Source: Hemerocallis citrina (lineage: Eukaryota; Streptophyta; Magnoliopsida; Asparagales; Asphodelaceae). Taken from it: a stretch of 64,000 nt of DNA. Below, piece after piece: positions 33,701 through 43,451 of this stretch. The notes under the pieces were generated by a model. The model worked only from the letters and a program-made list of their open reading frames with translations. It had not been told where the DNA came from and ran no database searches. Location of the stretch: assembly GCA_017893485.1 (NCBI GenBank), contig CM030365.1, positions 45,068,458-45,132,457 on the forward strand, read 5' to 3'. Made by a program: the position numbers and the translations under genes. Positions within the stretch are counted from its first letter, which is position 1. Each line of letters opens with the position of its first letter.

Positions 33701-35162
33701 AGGAGCATCTTTGGCTCAGTTGAGGCTTCAGCCTACTTTGAATGCAAAGATCATTGCAAGTCAGGAGGTTGATGCTGATATTTTGGAGATGAAGGAGCAG
33801 GTTGGTGCTGGCAGGTTGCCCGGATTTCAAATCAGGGATGAAGTGCTGTGGTTCGGAGATAGGCTATGTGTTCCAAATCAGGCGGACCTGAAAGAGAGTA
33901 TTCTTCAGGAGGCGCATGCTACTCTTTTGTCGGTACATCCTGGGAGTACTAAGATGTACAAAGATATCAAACAGCATTTCTGGTGGTCAGGTTTGAAGCG
34001 GGATGTGGCTGATTTTGTTGCGAAGTGTGAGGTTTGTCAGCAAGTCAAAGCCGAAAATCAGAGACCCGGAGGTCTATTACAGCCGTTACCTATTCCGGAA
34101 TGGAAGTGGGATAACATCAGTATGGATTTCATTACGGGATTGCCTAAGAGTCCTAAAGGCAATGATGCGATTTGGGTTATAGTCGATCGACTTACCAAGT
34201 CCGATCACTTTTTGGCGATGAAACTCACTGCTTCGATGGACAAGTTAGCTGAGATGTATGTTGGCGAGATTGTCAGACTTCATGGTGTTCCCTCAACTAT
34301 TGTGTCTGATCGAGATGCGCGGTTTACTTCGTATTTCTGGAGGAGTCTTCAGGCAGCTTTGGGTACCAAAACAGATTTCAGCACTACTTTTCATCCACAG
34401 ACCGATGGGCAGACCGAGAGAGTCAACCGTATTCTTGAGGATATGCTTCGGTGTTGTGCACTAGACTTTGGAGACAGTTGGGAAAGGCATTTACCTTTGG
34501 TAGAGTTTGCCTACAACAACAGTTTTCAGGCTAGCATCGGGATGGCGCCGTATGAAGCTTTGTATGGCAGGAAGTGCAGGACTCCTGTTTGTTGGTATGA
34601 AGTTGGGGAGCGTCAGTTGTTTGGTCCTGAGCTTGTACAGCTGACTTCTGAGAAGATTAATCTGATCAGGAAAAGGTTGGTAGAAGCTCAGAGCAGGCAG
34701 AAAAGCTATGCAGAGAACCGGAGAAGGGACCTTGAGTTTGAGGTTGGTGACTTCGTCTTTCTAAAGGTATCACCCAGCAAAGGTGTGGTTCGTTTTGGCA
34801 AAGGCGGGAAGTTAGCCCCGAGGTTTATAGGTCCATATAAGATATTGAAAAGGATCGGGAAAACTGCTTACCGGCTTGAATTACCGGGAGAGTTGTCTCA
34901 GGTGCACAATGTCTTCCATGTGTCTATGCTGAGAGGTTATATTCCAGATCCGAGTCATCATTTGCCTGAGGTGCCGGAAGGTTTGCAGTTAGACCTGAAT
35001 TACATCGAGACTCCTGTTGAGATTGTTGACCGTAGGGAGAAAGTCTTGAGGAATAAGACGATACCGATGGTCAAAGTAGTCTGGAGAAACCACTTGGTTG
35101 AAGAGGCTACTTGGGAATCTGAGGAGAGGATGTTGAAGGACTATCCTGAGCTTTTTGCTTGA
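30753..35162 (+). pseudogene. Gag-pol polyprotein of the chromovirus, three in-frame TAGs
   Basis: One continuous frame from ATG 30753 (or MSRRGARNGEG at 30774) to TGA after PELFA. It contains the gag capsid (about 30900-31440), a CCHC knuckle CYNCGEVGHYQSQC (31593-31634), protease [11 protein letters not shown] (near 31890), RT with [16 protein letters not shown] and FIDD (32835-32846), RNase H (SDASHRGLG near 33280), integrase with the H-H-C-C finger (about 33910-34040) and D, D, E residues (near 34125, 34307 and 34410), RFIGPYKILK, and a chromodomain-like end VVWRNHLVEEATWESEE. TAG codons at 31455-31457 and 33426-33428 interrupt it. The second sits where relatives have a tryptophan. A third, at 31776-31778, lies in a possible intron. 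All catalytic residues are intact. Confidence 0.9.
31759..31848 (+). other. Possible 90-bp intron in gag-pol between knuckle and protease
   Basis: GTACGAGG (donor side, 31759) to TATGTAACAG (acceptor side, 31848) with a pyrimidine-rich middle. Removal keeps phase (90 bp, boundary within a glycine codon), eliminates the TAG at 31776-31778, and joins DQVISG to [11 protein letters not shown], a join that looks like the usual start of plant retroviral-type protease. The unspliced frame also has a plausible VTGELYLNG, so this is a hypothesis. Confidence 0.4.
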
Positions 35163-35269
35163 TTGTATCTCTGTATCTTTGTATCTTTTGTTTGTTGTTG
35201 TTGTTGTGCTATATTTTCCATTTTCTGTTTTCCCGCTCTTGGCTGTAGTTCCGGGGACGGAACTATTCT

Positions 35270-35282
35270 AAGGAGTGAGTGA
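35270..35282 (+). other. Polypurine tract of the chromovirus
   Basis: AAGGAGTGAGTGA lies directly before the right LTR. It is the expected primer site for plus-strand synthesis, although it contains two T residues. Confidence 0.65.
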
Positions 35283-38145
35283 TGTAATACCCCGATTTTT
35301 CCTAATATAAGAGTATTTATTTTGTTGCACGTGGTATGCACGTGTAGTATTTTGGCTATTATTTTCAACATAATGAGTAAGAACATTGTTTTTATAAAGT
35401 ATTTTCCCTAAAGCCCAAGTGTTAATTTATTTATCTCTTCTACAAAATAACTATTTTGGCCCAACTGATTTTAAGCCCACGAAATTAATCCTTTATTTTC
35501 TACAACTTGTAATGTGTAGCATCTTTTCTTTTTATTTATGGGTTATTTGATGTACAAATTTTGTAGGGTGGTTTGTGTGTGCACGTGCACTCAATGTATA
35601 CGTGCACAAGGCACAAAGCTTGGCCGGATTGTGGTGAGTGGGTGTGAGATCATGGGCAGTTAATATGAAGTGTGGGTAGTTTTCACAACTTCCTAGTCCA
35701 TCCTAGCCCTTGATCTTCCAACTCCCTAGTGCATCCTAACCCTCCATCTCACTCTAATTTGTGTATAAATACCCCCTCTCATTCTCTATTTCTTTTACAC
35801 TAGATTATTATTTCAAGAGAAGTATTTGTGAGAGTTGTGTGTGTGTGTGTGCTTTTCTGTGGGGCACCGAGTAGCATTTTGAAGGCTTCGGTGTGGAACA
35901 AGGAGCAAGGAGCAAGGAGTGCTGCACTGCATTGAGGAACTTTGCGGGATTCGATTACTTCGTCAAATAAGGTGGGTGTCTCTCAGGACTTCTAATGTAG
36001 GAGTTATACCATGATTATTATAATTGCTACCATGTTATGAAAAGTAAATTCAATGTATTGGAAAATGCCTGAGCATGCTGTTGATAATGAGAACAAATGA
36101 GTCGGTACAGTCGACTGTCGCATGAACCAGTCGACTGGTACGAGACAATTATTTTTATGATGTGGTAATAAACATGTGTGCAAATAGACGTAATAGTGTG
36201 ATTACTAAGTTTATATTTTTCCCTATGACACATATGATGGAGGGAAGGTGAATGGATGAAAAGAACTAGCGATGATTAACAAAACTAAGAACTGTCGGTG
36301 CAGTCGACTGACAATGTGTTCAGCCGACTGGTGCATCGATTTAAGTATGATTATTCGGCAATTCCATGAAATGAGATATTCCATTATGTTGACTTAGTAT
36401 AATGACTTGAGATTTATATCTTCACCTTCGTAAGAAAGTTATGAATAGTGTGAATGCATGTTTACAGTATTTTCCTTAAAGAAAAGAACATATTAGTAAC
36501 TTGAAATTCCATGATACGATGTTATTGAACAAGTAAGAAGTGTGGTGTCTATAAAATATGAATGTATGTATGTTGTGATGAAAGTGCATGTGAGAACGGT
36601 TGGAAAGATAATCTCTGTTTTTGAATTATGAAACTGTCCAGTCGACTTAGTGCGTGTAGCCAGTCGACTGAGTTGAACATAGAAGTGTGCTATTAAAAAT
36701 CCCAGGACAGACGACTGATGGATGAACAGTCGACTGTCACGTGGATGACACTGTGAACATGAAAAGTTGCGGGACAGCCGACTGGCCGTGTGCAGCAGTC
36801 GACTCCCCCGAGTATTTATGATGAACCTATTTTGACTGTATGAGTCGACTGGTGTCCTTCCAAGTCGACTGTACAGAGTGGACTTTGATATGTATGAGAT
36901 TTCATTTTCATTTATTGTTGTTGGAAGTTGTGAACTTTATGATTGAAGTCTATGAACTCTTTTTATGACTGTATGGATTTATGTAAAATGAATCATAGAT
37001 GGGAATTGAGAATTAAATGAACATGAAAGGCTAAGATCATGATAAGAAAGTCTGTGAGACTCTAAAATAAATTATGAGCTGAGAGTGCTCAATTGGAAAT
37101 GGTGAATTGAAAATTGAACAAAAGAGTAGCTAAGTCTCCCCCGGCAGTGAAATGAAATGATATTGAAAAGAAGACCAAGGTTGGTCATGTATAAATGAAA
37201 TGATAAGTCCGGTTTGGTGGAGAGGCTAACTCTAGAGCTTTGATTTTTATTCATGATTCTAATAATTTTAGTACATAGTGAGGAGGTGATGAAAGTGAGA
37301 GAAAAACATAAGTATGAGAACTAGAGTTTACGGTGCGGGTGTGTGAGCCGCAGAATGCATGCTTGATGAGTCAAGACATGGCGCGGGCGCAACTCAGAAT
37401 GATCGGACTCTAGTCACGCTTGTGGGATGTTTGGTGACAGCAAGAGGATCGTGTTCAGGGAGGAGGCTTGAATTGCCACAGAATGCATGCTTGATGAGTC
37501 AAGACATGGCGTGGGGTTCCCCTCCAGGGTCCAGTGCATGAGCTTGTACTCATAGACCATTTTGGATACTCACTGTAATTACAGAAGTAGAGTAAATCAT
37601 GGCGAGGGATTGAACCCTACAAAAAATGAAGAACGATTAAGAGGCTTGCCCTCGGACCTATGTAGTATGGGATGCATAGAATTCGAACAAGTGCGCATTA
37701 GTGTCATGTAAATTAAATAATTGCATTAAGGATTAAGTGCACAATCACGACACGACATCATTAAGAGTTCCCTTTTGATTTATATTCTGATTATGAACAA
37801 GTTTGTGATTTGTTAAGAAAAGAGATTCGTTATACTGTTTCTGGCATAGAGAGGATGGCCATGTATAATTATCGTCGGTTGAATAAACTGACGTACCCAC
37901 AGTTTTGTATGCAGGATAAATTACATGTAAAGAGGAATGGATGCATAAAGATTTTATCATGTTGTTGTACATTTATGTAAATGTTGTATATTTTTACTTC
38001 CGCTGTGCAAATGTAAATGTAATATGATGTAAACTCTGATGTAAAAAGAAAAAGTTTGAATTTCCTTGTAAAATTGTACTCAAAGAAAGTGAAAAGATCC
38101 TGTAGAACATCTCGAATTCAGTGATTTGGGATTCGGGGCGTTACA
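35283..38145 (+). repeat. Right LTR of the chromovirus (2863 bp)
   Basis: Same ends and internal order as the left LTR, with about 35 single-base differences noticed by eye and a small length change in a GT tract near 35830. The palindrome array and TATA box are preserved. It is followed by GAAAC. Confidence 0.95.
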
Positions 38146-38511
38146 GAAACACTCTGTATGAATTTGAATAGCACCTAATCAAAAGTTCACTGGAGATGTT
38201 CGGAACAGCTACATTATATCCCTCCAGCCACATCGCCGAGATTTGTTCCAGTAAAGACATACAGAGTATCTTGTCTACATGAGTTAATGGTTCCAACACA
38301 TACCAATACCATTCAAGCAGATATATTCCCACTTAATTCTAGATTCAAGACCAGCAATATCACAAATAATATATTCCATAAAATACAACATTATAGAAAT
38401 TTAATATTAATACATGTATAGATAAAAATCAAGAAAACTTAACCAGATCAAGAGCTGAAAAGATCTAGGGTTAGATCATCAAAATGGCTCGAAAAGGGAT
38501 TCAAATCTAAC

Positions 38512-38800
38512 CTCGAAAAGCGTGCGATCTCAGAGCGGAGACGGCGATCTGTACAATGAGGGGGTCGCGCGGCGCGACGGAGGAGGCTTGGAGGGCGGAG
38601 CAGGTGTTGGCGAAATTGGGGGGGGGGATCACGGCGATGACACTATGCAAGGGAGGAGGATTCGAGGGCGGAGTGGGATGAAGAGGATTCGACGGGGGAT
38701 GAGGAGAGGGAGAGGCGGTGGGGATTTTTGGGAGAGAGGGAGATTTTTTGAGATAGAGAGTTAGCCCTAATGTGAAAATTATCGTTGTGACCTCCATTTG
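38512..38800 (-). pseudogene. Captured 5' untranslated exon of the BIG BROTHER piece
   Basis: The minus strand is a C/T-rich leader (many CTCTCC and CCTCC runs) ending at a donor TCGAG|GTTAGA at 38512. The acceptor of the next exon, TTTTTGTAG at 27046, lies just before the BIG BROTHER ATG, so the chromovirus sits in the intron between them. The left boundary of the exon, toward the Helitron 5' end, is uncertain. Confidence 0.5.
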
Positions 38801-38917
38801 TGTAGGTATTAAGGGTAAAATTTGACAGATTTAACCCTACATTATTTTATAGGTGTGTTATGTATATGAGGGCATAATAGTAAAAAGCTGCTAAAATAGG
38901 GCTTTGCTTAATAATAG

Positions 38918-38919
<2 letters not shown>

Positions 38920-38969
<50 letters not shown>

Positions 38970-38970
38970 T
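38920..38970. repeat. TA/CA microsatellite at the Helitron 5' junction
   Basis: A TA dinucleotide run is followed by an AC run immediately next to the Helitron start, so the exact insertion base cannot be fixed. AT-rich targets suit Helitron insertion between A and T. Confidence 0.8.
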
Positions 38971-39505
38971 GCAGAACATCCCATCTCTTCTCTCTCTTAT
39001 ATATATACATGCACATATTACACCCCACCCTCATCTTTACGCCTCATTCTTTATTTTTCCTCCATTCTTCCACTTTACCCTCCACCTTCGAGCCGACGAC
39101 CCCATTTCTACGACCCCGTGAACCCCAAAAAACATCCCAATGCCGCGCCATCTCCTTGTTGTTGTTGTCACTCACCGTTGCAACCGTAGCTCGCTGCCAT
39201 TCTTACCGCCGTTGTGCCGCCGTTCATTACCGATGTCACTTCTTCTTCCGTGGTTAACACCACCTCCGTAATCGTCATGCTATAAGGCAAGTACCTTGTA
39301 CAATCTTTTTGTTCTCGTACAAGCATTTTCCTTGGACTCGTGACAAGTAGTCTAGTTATCATCATGTTTTATTGTCAAACTCCATTCTATTCACTGGTTT
39401 CATGATATCAACTCAAGAGTGAACCGTTAACACATTTCGAATCGTGTTATCGAATATCGAATATTCAATCTTACTATCTCTAAATTTATTGACCTAATAC
39501 TAAAA

Positions 39506-40030
39506 ATTCGACCATGCTCCCGATACTGGATTGAAGATTTTCTACGTGAAAATCGTAGCCCATCGAGTCCCGAATCCAGAACATCTTATGGTTTCTCAAT
39601 CGGATGTATAGATTGTGAGATATCGCGATTTTAGTACTGGCATATCGTGAATTTCTGAACCTGCACGGGATTACTAACCAGTATTTTGTACTGAGAATTC
39701 AACCATGTTCCCGACACTGGATCGAAAAACTTTCTACATGAAAATCGTAGCCCTTCGAGTCTAGATTACGGTTTACAGATTCTCAATCGGATGCATAGAT
39801 TGTGAGATATCACGATTTTAGTACTGGCATATCGTGAATTTCTGAACCTGTACGGGATTACTGACAGGTATCTTGTACTGAGAATTCGACCATGTTCCCG
39901 ATACTGGATCGAAAAACTTTCAACATGAAAATCGTAGCCCTTCGAGTCTAGATATCCGATACATCCTATAGTTTTGCAATCCGATGTATAGATTGTGAGA
40001 TATCACAATTTTAGTATTGTGACTGTGAAT
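39506..40030 (+). repeat. Three-unit ~189-bp tandem repeat in solo LTR D
   Basis: Units begin ATTCGACCATG or ATTCAACCATG at 39506, 39697 and 39884 (spacing 191 and 187). Each contains AAAATCGTAGCCC.TCGAG and a later AGATTGTGAGATATC phrase. The third unit fades near 40030. Confidence 0.85.
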
Positions 40031-40589
40031 TTCTAGAATGCACGCGAAACATCGAAACCAGCGAAGAATGAATTTGTACGCATAATTACTGTCTCTAGAA
40101 TGTATCGTGTGAATATGCGTTAGGACCAGAAGAGAGTCTACTTTCTAGAATCTCTGACGGAATTGGATTTGCTTTTCTGTAACAACGGAAAAGTGAATTT
40201 GAATACAGATATGTCAAGTTGTCTAAAAATTCATCTCTACGTTTTTGCATATAAACCCATTACTTTTCATATTTAATGAACTGAGTGTATTATTGTTCTT
40301 GTAATAATAACTTGCATTGATATAATAGGTTGATAAAATACATTTTATACCACTTGATAATTCTATAATAACTACTCTCGATACATGTACTCGTTTTACG
40401 TATCATGTCCATGATTACTATCCTTGATATTTTCCTTAACTAAACTATTTGATTACACCGTTCCACTAGTCGTACCAACTGCATGTTCATAATTAATTAT
40501 AAAAGAATAACAAGCCGGGATTATAAGGGTACGGCTTAATAGTGGACAATATAGGGGATTATACTCGGAAAGGGGCCCGTGTTTCCCGA

Positions 40590-41000
40590 AATAGTGATTC
40601 TTGATTCTCGATTCTTGATTACACAATTCTTGATTACATAATTCTCGAATACATGATTCATTATTACATGTCTTGATACTATCACTGGAAGACCCAAGTA
40701 CATAATCCTATAGAATTCACTACTTAAGTCTAAGCGTCACATGATTGATATGCACCGAACTTGTGGTATGGGACACAGGATTGCGTGCATTAGATAAGTT
40801 AATAAAATAGATAAACTTGAGATCTTCACCAAGCATGATTCTTGATTACATGACTCTTCGTTACTTGACTCTTGATTCTTGATTACATGATTCTTGATTA
40901 CATGACTCTTCGTTACATGACTCTTGATTCTTGATTACATGATTCTTGATTACATGACTCTTGATTGCATGACTCTCGATCCTTGATTACATAATTATCG
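40590..41000 (+). repeat. Short TTGATTACATGA-type repeats in solo LTR D
   Basis: Many imperfect copies of TTGATTACATGATTC and its variant CTCTTCGTTACATGA occur in two blocks (40590-40690 and 40830-41000). Some adjacent copies are exact over about 50 bp, consistent with slippage. Confidence 0.75.
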
Positions 41001-42720
41001 ATTAACTGAGCCTAGGTTATCAATTGCTTATACCTTGAAGTGTAGAATACACTAGTTACAGTTATTACTTACATGATCATATTGTCCCAATTCTTTGCTT
41101 ACTTCCATATTGTATTTGTACTTCTACTTCTTATTTCTTCCATATTATATCTTGTTATATTACCCCTTTTTCTGCTTGTTGCTACTTGCTGCCCGAAACT
41201 TGCTCTAACGGGAACTTTTCTATTTTTCTTTGAGTTAATAATTATACAGGTGCTGATGGACCCGACGAGCAGACTCTCTAGACGATCGTTGCTGCTTCCT
41301 TACTACTTCATGTTGTTTTTCAATCAGTCTCTATTTTATCTAGTTGTTATAGCGAACTGCTTATCATATTATTTTAATTCTGGCATCTTGTACTCTCGGG
41401 CATCTTGACCCGATGTTGATGTATTATCCAAATGATGGTTATTCTATTTTCAGCTCCTGTGATTATTATATTTACCTGCGTGAATGTGTTATAAAGATCT
41501 TATTGAGCTTATAATTGTATACCTTATGGATGATGTATATCATTCGCTGGGCCTCAGTTGCGTGCCTGTATTTCCGTATAGTGGGAAGCGGGGCGTGACA
41601 TGCTGCTGTGTGTCTTCCTGAGTTGGCGTGTGGGGCCCCCAGGGTGGGGTCTGCACGTGGGAGAGAGAACAGGTAAGGTATGTGATTATTTTCCCATATC
41701 GGTAAGAAACATTAATATAATAATATATAAATAATATAGCCTATGATCAAGAGTCACCAAATCGGTTAACCACCTTTTGAGAGACAGCTTGTGGTGGGCA
41801 GTTGTACTACATAGTATCTAATTTGTCTGATAAATTGTATAAATTGTCCGAGCTCGGGGCAGAGGCATTACGAATGGTATCAGAGCCAGGTTTCGACACC
41901 GGGGTGTGGGGCATGTCTATATAGTCGGGCGGAGGATTTCGGGACTATAGACCCAGTTGGGCGGTGTACTCCGGGACTGTGGTGAGCCATCAATTAAATA
42001 AGGGACTGTTATTGATCGGGCGCTGTATTCCGGGATCATAATTAGTCGGGCAGATAGGAGGGCGGCTCAATTAAATCCGGGATTATGATTGATCAGGCAG
42101 TGGATTCCGGGATCATGAATAATCGGGTGGATAGAAGAGCAGATGCTCCACAACGACTAGAAAGTGGATCCTGCACTAGATTGTGCATGCCCGTGCTCAG
42201 CGAGGACGCTGATTTCTGAAGGGGGGTGTCTGTAACTCTCCGTGTTAAAATATAATATATATATATAACATATGTTGATATATAAAGTGGATGGTTTGGT
42301 AAATATGGTGAAATGAATAATTAAATGTGGAATGATAGTGTGGGGGCCTACGATCTTGGAAATGACAGCAAGCCTTGGCTATTGTAAAAGCTGTTGACTT
42401 CAAAAGGCTGACGTGGCATTGAAGACCGGGGCCCACCTGCTGTTTCCTTTGTGTGTCTTCCTGAGTTGGCATGTGGGGCCCACAGGGTGGGGTCTGCACG
42501 TGGGAGAGAGAACAGGTAAGGTATGTGATTATTATCCCATATCGGTAAGAAACATTAATATAATAATATATAAATAATATAGCCTATGATCAAGAGTCAC
42601 CAAATCGGTTAACCACCTTTTGAGAGGCATTCTGTGGTAGGCAGTTGTACTACATAGTATCTAATTTGCCTTATAAATTGTATAAATTGTCTGAGCTAGG
42701 GGCAGGGGCGTTACAGAGTA

Positions 42721-43451
42721 CATGTTTGTGTCTTATGCCATTCTGTCACCTTGCTCGCGATGTTAACTCATACTTCTAGTGTTACTTTTCTAGACACACA
42801 TGTCTGATGCCCCTCGTCTCCCGCTTATTATCAGGTGGCGTCTCTCTATGAATCCCCTTTATATTTGTCTTTGTCACGCGCTCTTCAGGTGCCTACTGTC
42901 TTTTCGACTTCTGCCTGTCATCATTAATCTTTACACGTGGCGCATGTGGCATCCTTTCATCTTCTGTGTGTCATTATGATGCTTTACATGTGCTTTTCAC
43001 CTCGAGCGTCACTTCAGTTTGAAATTGGCTCTTCGATTCCCGGACGACGATTTGATTTTGCCCCTTTGCTCGTCTATAAATGGGTTGCAGTTGGTAGTAT
43101 TAACGTTTAATTTATCCATTGATTGTCCCCAAGGACAATAGGCTGCTTGCTCATCCAAGTTGCGGGTTTGGGCACTTGTTCTTCGAGTTTTCATTGGCTT
43201 TCATCTCTATTAGTGTGTTTTCCTTTGTCTTTGATCTTTTCCTTTATTTGGTTTCATTTTGTTTAGGATGTCGCATACGGAGTCGTCCCTTGATTGTTCT
43301 GGACTTCAGGATTGGGGCTCCCCATCCTTTTTAGAGAGAAATTGGTGGAGTTCGAATCCCAATTTAGGCCTCCAGGGGAGGGGGGGTTTAGATAGTGGGT
43401 CAAGAAATTTTGTCGCTAGCTTTATGCTGTTGAATATTTTTAGCCAGAGGG
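42721..43451 (+). other. Transposon flank with a possible gag start, interrupted
   Basis: Continues the sequence broken at 23575. A CTATAAATG TATA-like site at about 43072 and a T-rich leader precede an ATG at 43268 (MSHTESSLDCSGLQDWG), followed by an acidic/serine-rich frame that is cut at 43452 by the next LTR. It could be the start of an unusual retrotransposon gag or of a plant gene. No domain is visible. Confidence 0.3.

Larger units (their letters stand above)
27181..38145 (+). mobile_element. Complete Tekay/Del-like Ty3/gypsy chromovirus (10,965 bp)
   Basis: Two LTRs (27181-30036 and 35283-38145) enclose, in order, an initiator-Met-tRNA primer site, an extra ORF, gag, protease, RT, RNase H, integrase with a C-terminal chromodomain-like module, and a polypurine tract. 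The long LTRs, domain order and chromodomain place it with plant chromoviruses of the Tekay (Del) type. An exact GAAAC duplication flanks it. It lies in the 5' untranslated intron of the captured BIG BROTHER piece within the Helitron. The LTRs differ at roughly 35 positions by eye (about 1.2%), so it is young. In-frame TAG codons in gag-pol suggest this copy is not fully functional. Confidence 0.95.
24260..38921 (-). mobile_element. Non-autonomous Helitron carrying captured host-gene exons
   Basis: On the minus strand the 3' end reads GTGCATTATACTAG followed by T. An imperfect hairpin CACGTGC-GAT-GCACGCG (24271-24287) lies about 10 bp inside the end, and CTAG next to T is the Helitron rule. 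The 5' side is near 38921, where the minus strand begins TACTATTATTAAGCAAAGCC, like many plant Helitron starts. The exact first base is blurred by a TA microsatellite. No flanking duplication is expected and none is seen. Without the inserted chromovirus it is about 3.7 kb. It has no Rep/helicase. Exons of at least two unrelated genes lie in its own orientation. Confidence 0.75.
23785..41600 (+). mobile_element. Solo LTR D (3.15 kb), split by a Helitron
   Basis: The ends are TGTAACTCCCTATCCC (from 23785) and GGGGCGTGACA (to 41600). An exact TGCTG duplication (23780-23784 and 41601-41605) interrupts the left LTR of element B. After subtracting the Helitron (24260-38921), 3154 bp remain, with no primer site, gag or pol, so it is a solo LTR. 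Its second half has a ~189-bp tandem repeat (39.5-40.0 kb) and a TTGATTACATGA-type repeat (40.6-41.0 kb). The segment beginning at 61684 has a similar internal style and may be related. Confidence 0.85.
23576..42715 (+). mobile_element. Small non-autonomous LTR element B, split by nested insertions
   Basis: The left LTR is 23576-23784 continued at 41606-41872, and the right LTR is 42231-42715 (485 bp). Without the insertion the element is about 1.3 kb. The interior (41873-42230) holds a TGGTATCAGAGCC primer site at 41875, repeated GTCGGGC/ATCGGGC phrases with no long frame, a hairpin TCAGCG-AGGA-CGCTGA at 42197-42212, and a GGGGGGTG polypurine stretch. LTR blocks with AGAGTCACCAAAT and CCACCTTTTGAGAG match element A. 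Exact GAGTA duplications flank it. It is TRIM-like, without coding capacity. Confidence 0.9.

Noticed and set aside
40590..41000. TTGATTACATGA repeats considered as a CRISPR-like array
   Set aside because: Repeats are imperfect, adjacent and without unique spacers of constant length, and the context is a plant LTR.
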